Positions 6,045 to 9,588 of a stretch of DNA of 9,588 nt are shown here, piece after piece. The notes under the pieces were generated by a model. It saw only the letters and a list, made by a program, of their open reading frames with translations, was not told the DNA's origin and made no database searches. Numbering within the stretch: the stretch's first letter is position 1; each line of letters starts with the position of its first letter. The translations under genes and the position numbers were made by a program. This DNA is from Candidatus Methanophagales archaeon (lineage in GTDB: Archaea; Halobacteriota; Syntropharchaeia; Alkanophagales; Methanospirareceae), in the NCBI GenBank assembly GCA_030621535.1, contig JAUXHM010000029.1, forward strand, positions 1 through 9,588, given 5' to 3'.

Positions 6045-6065
6045 AGTATTTTGTAAAAAGAAAAA

Positions 6066-6503
6066 GTGTTACGAAAGAAAGTGATAGTGGACACGAATGC
6101 GCTGCTCATACCCGGTGAATTTGGCGTTGACATATTTGAAGAGCTAGAGAGATTAGGCTATGAACATATAATCGTGCCGGAAGCGGTCTTGAGTGAACTG
6201 GATAGGCTCAGACAAAGACCTGATTTGAAAGGCAAAGAGAAAAGAGCAGCGAAGATTGGGTATTCTTTGGTGCTTAAATATGTGCATGAAGAGCATGATG
6301 GATGCATGGTAACGATAAATAAGGAAGAGGATGAGGAAGAATCGGAGGGGCGAAAAAGAGATGTTGACGAGCTAATCGTAAAACTGGCATTGAAGCTTAA
6401 AGCAGCAGTACTCACGAGCGATGAGCCGTTGAGGAGGAAATTATCGGAAGCTGGAGTAGCAACCGTGTATTTAAGAGGGAAGAGCAGATTGGAGGAAAAA
6501 TGA
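6066..6503 (+). CDS. PIN-domain ribonuclease-like protein (COG1412/Fcf1-related), 145 aa
   Basis: This single PIN domain, a metal-dependent RNase fold, most resembles the archaeal proteins grouped with the rRNA-processing factor Fcf1 rather than typical VapC toxins. Acidic residues are in the expected places: D9 in VIVDTN, E44 in VLSELDRL, D99/D101 in the RDVDELI segment, and D119 in LTSDEPLRRKL. An acidic insertion (EEDEEESEG, 87-95) sits between the second and third acidic positions. The frame opens with GTG at 6066 (VIVDTN begins five residues later), with no Shine-Dalgarno site. No antitoxin-like gene is adjacent. Its stop overlaps the moeA start (ATGA), so the two are translationally coupled. 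Role in rRNA or tRNA cleavage is inferred from the family. Confidence 0.85.
   Translation: MLRKKVIVDTNALLIPGEFGVDIFEELERLGYEHIIVPEAVLSELDRLRQRPDLKGKEKRAAKIGYSLVLKYVHEEHDGCMVTINKEEDEEESEGRKRDVDELIVKLALKLKAAVLTSDEPLRRKLSEAGVATVYLRGKSRLEEK
6491..6495 (+). promoter_or_regulatory. Shine-Dalgarno site for moeA inside the PIN gene
   Basis: GGAGG lies in the final codons of the PIN gene, 4 bases before ATG 6500. It confirms the overlapping start. Confidence 0.65.
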
Positions 6504-7759
6504 AACTGTTTCGTAAACTTATTTCGTTGGACGAAGCATTAAAAGCGGTTTTAGCCTATGCGAAGCCCGCAGAAACAGAAGAAATCGGATTTGACGATGC
6601 GTTGAACCGCGTTTTAGCAGAAGACGTTTGCTCGCCGGCAGATAGTCCTCCTTTTGACCGTGCTGCGATGGATGGTTATGCAATCAGGGCAGAAGACTCT
6701 TTTGGCGCATCTCCAAATAACCCCGTGCTTTTGAAGCTAATAAAGAGCCAGAGTGAAAAAGGAAAAGAGAGCAGGGTAGAAGAAGTAGAAATAGGAGACG
6801 GTGAATGTTTCAGCATACAAACGGGAATGGCACTGCCAAAGGGCAGCAACGCAGTCGTCATGCTTGAATATACAAAGGAAAGAGGTAGCGAATTGGAAAT
6901 TTTCAAACCCGTCACACCGGGTAAAAACGTTTCTTTCAAAGGAGAGGATGTAAAGAAGGGTGAGGTGGTGCTAAAAGAAGGGAAGCGGTTAAGAGCCCAT
7001 GACGTCGGCATGCTCGCATCACTTTTCAAACGCTCGGTGAAGGTGTACAAACGGGCAAAGTTTGGGATAATGTCCACTGGGGATGAGCTGTTGAATCCCG
7101 AGGAAGCCGAGCCTTATGAAGGCGAAAAGAGAATAGCAGATGTAAATAGTTATGTGCTTGCGGGACTGACAGAGGCAATTGCAAGTTCATATAGAATAGG
7201 AATCGTGAGGGACAATTACGATAAGATAAAGACGGCAATAAGTGAGTCGTTAGCGGGGGATTCCGATTGCCATTGCGATGGCTTATTAATAAGTGGCGGG
7301 AGTTCGGTAGGCAAAAGGGATTTCATAGCCGATGCGGTAGAAGATTTAGGAGAACTCGTGTTTCAGGGTGTGGGTATTCGACCCGGCGAACCAACGGGTT
7401 TCGGTATCGTCAATGGCAAACCGGTATTTATTCTACCCGGTTATCCCGTAGCGGCAATATCTGCGTTTGAACTGCTCGTCCGACCTTTTTTGTATGCGGT
7501 GCATGGAGTGAGGGAAGAACGCAGGGGGTTTTTTGCAATAGCGCGTAAAAAAATCCCGTCGGCTGTTGGCAGAACCGATTTTGTGCGTGTAAGACTAGTT
7601 TGCAAGGAGAATGAAAATGAGTATTTTGTAGAACCGATAAGGGTGAGCGGCTCCGGCATATTATCCAGCATGACGAAGTCGGATGGTTTTGTAGTGATAG
7701 AAGAGAATAAGGAAGGTGTGGAGGCGGAAGAGAAGGTGGAAGTGGATGTGTGGGAGTGA
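6500..7759 (+). CDS. moeA: Molybdopterin molybdenumtransferase MoeA, 419 aa
   Basis: MoeA inserts molybdate (or tungstate in some archaea) into adenylylated molybdopterin in the last step of metal cofactor assembly. Visible signatures are PPFDRAAMDGYA (50-61) in the N-terminal domain, GIMSTGDEL (189-197) opening the MoaB/MogA-like domain, SGGSSVGKRD (265-274), RPGEPTG (294-300) and LPGYPVA (312-318). A C-terminal beta domain covers about 340-419. Length is normal for a stand-alone MoeA without the periplasmic-binding-like extension found in some archaea. It overlaps the upstream PIN gene by 4 bp. In a methanogen-like organism the cofactor would serve formylmethanofuran dehydrogenase and related enzymes; that use is inference. 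Confidence 0.95.
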   Translation: MKLFRKLISLDEALKAVLAYAKPAETEEIGFDDALNRVLAEDVCSPADSPPFDRAAMDGYAIRAEDSFGASPNNPVLLKLIKSQSEKGKESRVEEVEIGDGECFSIQTGMALPKGSNAVVMLEYTKERGSELEIFKPVTPGKNVSFKGEDVKKGEVVLKEGKRLRAHDVGMLASLFKRSVKVYKRAKFGIMSTGDELLNPEEAEPYEGEKRIADVNSYVLAGLTEAIASSYRIGIVRDNYDKIKTAISESLAGDSDCHCDGLLISGGSSVGKRDFIADAVEDLGELVFQGVGIRPGEPTGFGIVNGKPVFILPGYPVAAISAFELLVRPFLYAVHGVREERRGFFAIARKKIPSAVGRTDFVRVRLVCKENENEYFVEPIRVSGSGILSSMTKSDGFVVIEENKEGVEAEEKVEVDVWE

Positions 7760-7773
7760 AGGGATTTATTTAT

Positions 7774-7801
7774 CACCGCCGAGAGCGCAGAGACCGCAGA
7801 G
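7774..7801 (+). repeat. Short 9-base-period repeat (GCAGAG type)
   Basis: Three imperfect units with a 9-base period: GCCGAGAGC (7778-7786), GCAGAGACC (7787-7795) and GCAGAG (7796-7801), preceded by CACC. It is much richer in GC than the surrounding spacer. Similar CACCGC...GCAGAG intergenic strings occur in many unrelated prokaryote genomes in my recollection, so this may be a widespread repeat. It is directly followed by a T run. Confidence 0.55.
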
Positions 7802-7811
7802 TTTCTTTTTT
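7802..7811 (+). terminator. T-run terminator after moeA
   Basis: TTTCTTTTTT lies about 40 bp after the moeA stop. Archaeal RNA polymerase ends transcription on such T tracts without needing a stem, so this is the likely 3' end of the PIN-moeA transcript. Confidence 0.4.
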
Positions 7812-7815
7812 ATTG

Positions 7816-7823
7816 TATATAAA
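7816..7823 (+). promoter_or_regulatory. TATA-like box in the moeA-pus10 spacer
   Basis: TATATAAA is a close match to the archaeal TATA box. A start about 25 bp from its centre would fall near 7844-7847, exactly where the compound inverted repeat begins. No upstream TFB-response element stands out. Confidence 0.35.
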
Positions 7824-7843
7824 GTATAACTTCTACATATTTA

Positions 7844-7924
7844 GGACGCAGATTTACATGGATTTACGCAGATTTATTTTAGTTTAACCGTGTTGATCCT
7901 TATCATCTGCGTTAATCTGCGTCC
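7844..7924. repeat. Compound inverted repeat of ACGCAGAT units
   Basis: Left-arm GGACGCAGATT (7844-7854) pairs perfectly with AATCTGCGTCC (7914-7924). An inner pair, ACGCAGAT (7866-7873) with ATCTGCGT (7905-7912), is nested inside. In one strand the arms form a long stem with an 11-base bulge and a loop of about 31 bases. ACGCAGATTTA also occurs as a direct repeat at 7846-7856 and 7866-7876. I recall similar GACGCAGATTTACGCAGAT strings in intergenic DNA of many prokaryotes, so it is probably a REP- or MITE-like element with no coding capacity. Confidence 0.65.
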
Positions 7925-7940
7925 CTAATTTATTTGACGG

Positions 7941-7954
7941 TTTTTATTTTTATT
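7941..7954 (+). terminator. T-rich stretch after the compound inverted repeat
   Basis: TTTTTATTTTTATT lies 16 bp after the hairpin arm. It could end a short transcript started at the TATA-like box, or back up moeA termination. Confidence 0.35.
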
Positions 7955-8042
7955 CCGGGAGCATGATATTGAACTGGTCTTAAAGGCACATCAATATGGT
8001 GAAAAATTCTTATCAACGTATAGGGATTAGATTCTTTATAAG

Positions 8043-9320
8043 ATGCCAAGTAAAGAGTTTAGAGTAGCGTCGGAGTTAGAAAAAACAGAAGTAATAGAAA
8101 CAGCACGCAAAATAGTAAAAGAAGGACTTGGACCTATCTGCGACAACTGCATTGGCAGACAATTTGCAAAGATTTCCTCAGGGGTATCAAACGCTAAAAG
8201 AGGGCAAATACTGAAAGAAGCGCTGAGAACGAAATGGGATTTAGGCGAGGAAATAGAATTGCAAGGCAAATGCTGGGTGTGTAATGGCCTGTTTGAGAAC
8301 TTGGATGAGTGGGTGCTAAAGGCACTGGAAGCGTTGGAGGAATACGAATTCGACTCGTTTCTCGTGGGTACAAAAGTAAGCGGGATGCTGCTGGAGAACG
8401 AGGAATTGATATGGGAAATTGCAGGAGCTTCTTACGCTGAGCCGTTAAAAGCGGAATTGAATAGAGAGATAGGAAAAAGAATAGAGCGAGAAACAGGAAA
8501 AACAGTGGATTTTGAGCGACCTGACCTTGTGGTACTACTGGATTTATGGACGGAAAAGGTGGAATTACAGGTGAACTCGGTTTTCATTTATGGCAGATAC
8601 AGGAAGTTCGAGCGAGGAATACCACAAACAAGATGGTTATGCCGTGAGTGCCGGGGTAGAGGCTGTGAGAAGTGCAATTACACAGGCAAAATGTATCAAG
8701 AATCCGTGGAGGAACTGATAAGCGGCTCGATATTGGCGGAGTTCAAAGGTGAATACATGGTGCTGCATGGATGTGGGAGAGAGGACATAGATGCACGGAT
8801 GCTCGGTTCAGGTCGCCCTTTTGTGGGTGAGATAAAGGAGCGGAGACGGAGAAAAGTGGATTTGCGGATGTTAGAAGATAAAGTAAAAGAAGAAAATGCG
8901 GGTAAACTGGAAGTAACAGGTCTTCAATACGTGAAACGAGAAATGGTAGCGCAGATAAAAAATGCGAAAGCGGATAAGACATACAGGGTCGGAGTGGGGA
9001 TCAAACCAAATGTGCCTGAAAAGGATTTGGAGAATGCTTTAGATAAGTTAACCGGAGCTGTGATAGAACAGAGAACACCAACAAGAGTGTTACATAGAAG
9101 GGCGGACATGGTAAGGCGGAGGAAGGTACATAGTGCAAAATTGATATCGTTTGACGAGTCGGTTTTCTTTATGGAGATAAGATGTGATGGTGGTCTGTAC
9201 ATAAAGGAACTCGTATCGGGCGACGGAGGAAGAACGAAGCCGAATTTGAGCGAGTTGCTCGGAACCGAAGTTGAAGCGGAAGTGAAGGAGCTGGACGTGA
9301 TGGATGTATGTTATATATAA
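8043..9320 (+). CDS. pus10: tRNA pseudouridine synthase Pus10, 425 aa
   Basis: Archaeal Pus10 makes pseudouridine at positions 54 and 55 of the tRNA T-loop. The N-terminal zinc/THUMP-containing region carries CDNC (C33, C36) and CWVC (C77, C80). A second cysteine cluster in the CRECRGRGCEKC segment (C200, C203, C208, C211) leads into the catalytic domain. The catalytic motif GREDIDARMLGSGRPF (245-260) contains the aspartates D248 and D250; by family convention the catalytic one lies in this motif. QRTPTRVLHRRADMVR (343-358) and the GLYIKELVSGDGGRTKP segment near the C-terminus are also diagnostic. Length is typical. ATG 8043 gives a full-length N-terminus. The gene has its own spacer upstream and ends beside a probable promoter for the next gene. 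Confidence 0.96.
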   Translation: MPSKEFRVASELEKTEVIETARKIVKEGLGPICDNCIGRQFAKISSGVSNAKRGQILKEALRTKWDLGEEIELQGKCWVCNGLFENLDEWVLKALEALEEYEFDSFLVGTKVSGMLLENEELIWEIAGASYAEPLKAELNREIGKRIERETGKTVDFERPDLVVLLDLWTEKVELQVNSVFIYGRYRKFERGIPQTRWLCRECRGRGCEKCNYTGKMYQESVEELISGSILAEFKGEYMVLHGCGREDIDARMLGSGRPFVGEIKERRRRKVDLRMLEDKVKEENAGKLEVTGLQYVKREMVAQIKNAKADKTYRVGVGIKPNVPEKDLENALDKLTGAVIEQRTPTRVLHRRADMVRRRKVHSAKLISFDESVFFMEIRCDGGLYIKELVSGDGGRTKPNLSELLGTEVEAEVKELDVMDVCYI

Positions 9321-9328
9321 ATATATTT
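9311..9328 (+). promoter_or_regulatory. Probable TATA box region for the trpB2 gene
   Basis: TTATATATAAATATATTT overlaps the pus10 stop codon. Its centre is about 25 bp before 9343-9347, which would give a leader of roughly 25-30 bases containing GAGGT (9356-9360) before ATG 9373. Spacing and composition fit an archaeal promoter. Confidence 0.45.
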
Positions 9329-9372
9329 ACACGGTTATGATCATTTATGTTTAATGAGGTAAAAGGGATAAA

Positions 9373-9588
9373 ATGAACGCAAGAGAGAAGATATTCCTCG
9401 ATGAGGAAGAAATCCCAAAGGAGTGGTACAACATACAGGCAGACATGCCTTCTCCGTTGGACCCTGTGTTAAATCCAGCGACGAAGGAGCCAATAACACC
9501 CGACGATTTAGCGGCTATTTTCCCCATGGGGCTGATAAAACAGGAAGTGAGCACGGAGCGGTGGATTCCTATACCGGAGGAAGTTCGA
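9373..9588 (+). CDS. trpB2: Tryptophan synthase beta chain, TrpB2 type, N-terminal part (72 codons, cut by window edge)
   Basis: The visible N-terminus has [17 protein letters not shown] (10-26), [12 protein letters not shown] (35-46), [10 protein letters not shown] (49-58) and a final IPEEVR (67-72). These match the start of the TrpB2 (TrpB-like) subfamily, which is longer at the N-terminus than TrpB1. TrpB2 uses PLP to condense indole with serine (or phosphoserine in some archaea). The PLP lysine and the catalytic core lie beyond the window. I chose ATG 9373 because the nearby ATGs at 9347 and 9354 are in other frames, and GAGGT at 9356-9360 can serve as ribosome-binding site. No trpA is visible, which is usual for TrpB2 genes. 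Confidence 0.88.
   Translation, partial: MNAREKIFLDEEEIPKEWYNIQADMPSPLDPVLNPATKEPITPDDLAAIFPMGLIKQEVSTERWIPIPEEVR

Larger units (their letters stand above)
7760..8042. other. 283-bp spacer with two repeat-like elements
   Basis: There is no credible coding frame. In order it holds a 9-base-period GC-rich repeat (7774-7801), a T run that may end moeA transcription (7802-7811), a TATA-like box (7816-7823), a compound inverted repeat (7844-7924), a second T-rich stretch (7941-7954) and the presumed promoter region of pus10. No Shine-Dalgarno site precedes ATG 8043, so pus10 may be leaderless or nearly so. An AT-rich GAAAAATTCTTAT at 8001-8013 is at a plausible distance for its promoter. Confidence 0.6.

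Noticed and set aside
6066..6503. PIN protein as a VapC toxin of a toxin-antitoxin pair
   Set aside because: There is no small antitoxin frame upstream or downstream. The residue pattern resembles COG1412/Fcf1-type PIN proteins, and it is coupled to moeA.
7844..7924. CRISPR-like repeats in the moeA-pus10 spacer
   Set aside because: The units are short, unequal and arranged as nested inverted repeats, with no regular spacers and no cas genes.
1..9588. tRNA or rRNA genes
   Set aside because: Reading both strands I found no cloverleaf with a GTTCRA T-loop in an intergenic region and no rRNA-like conserved blocks.

Overview
The window is chromosomal DNA from an archaeon, most likely a euryarchaeon of the methanogen/ANME type. 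The evidence is a set of archaeal information-processing genes: an Orc1/Cdc6 initiator, ribosomal proteins L7Ae, S28e and L24e, Kae1, a COG1412-type PIN protein and Pus10. Alongside them are a CooC-type nickel-insertion ATPase (CO dehydrogenase maturation, usual in acetyl-CoA-pathway archaea), MoeA and a TrpB2-type tryptophan synthase beta chain. Strong GGAGG or GAGGTG Shine-Dalgarno sites precede several genes. TATA-like boxes and T-run ends also fit an archaeon. The ANME/methanogen placement is inference from gene content and general appearance, not from a marker comparison.

Layout. Positions 1-225 are AT-rich and non-coding, with a small hairpin near the left end. A 147-residue protein of unknown function (226-669, +) follows. 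A short, hairpin-rich, possibly structured spacer (about 690-815) separates it from an aminoglycoside-phosphotransferase-like kinase on the minus strand (835-1941). A 159-bp AT-rich divergent spacer leads to a rightward cluster: orc1/cdc6 (2101-3318), L7Ae (3337-3753), S28e (3786-3998) and L24e (4005-4196). A leftward pair, kae1 (5958-4945) then the CooC-like ATPase (4969-4193), meets it tail to tail, and the L24e and CooC stop codons overlap. A 107-bp divergent spacer carrying a perfect 14-bp-stem palindrome separates kae1 from a rightward pair: a PIN-domain protein (6066-6503) and moeA (6500-7759), overlapping by ATGA. A 283-bp spacer (7760-8042) holds two repeat-like elements. It is followed by pus10 (8043-9320) and the first 72 codons of a trpB2 gene (9373 to the window edge).

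Functional theme. Much of the window concerns RNA: the K-turn protein L7Ae, ribosomal subunits, Kae1 (tRNA t6A37), a PIN protein related to rRNA-processing Fcf1, and Pus10 (tRNA pseudouridine 54/55). The initiator gene sits directly upstream of ribosomal genes. Two genes (CooC-like, moeA) serve metal-cofactor assembly. I do not see a clear novel multi-gene system. The least explained parts are the 226-669 gene with its structured downstream spacer, the 5971-6001 palindrome, and the two spacer elements after moeA, one of which could be a small transcribed hairpin unit.
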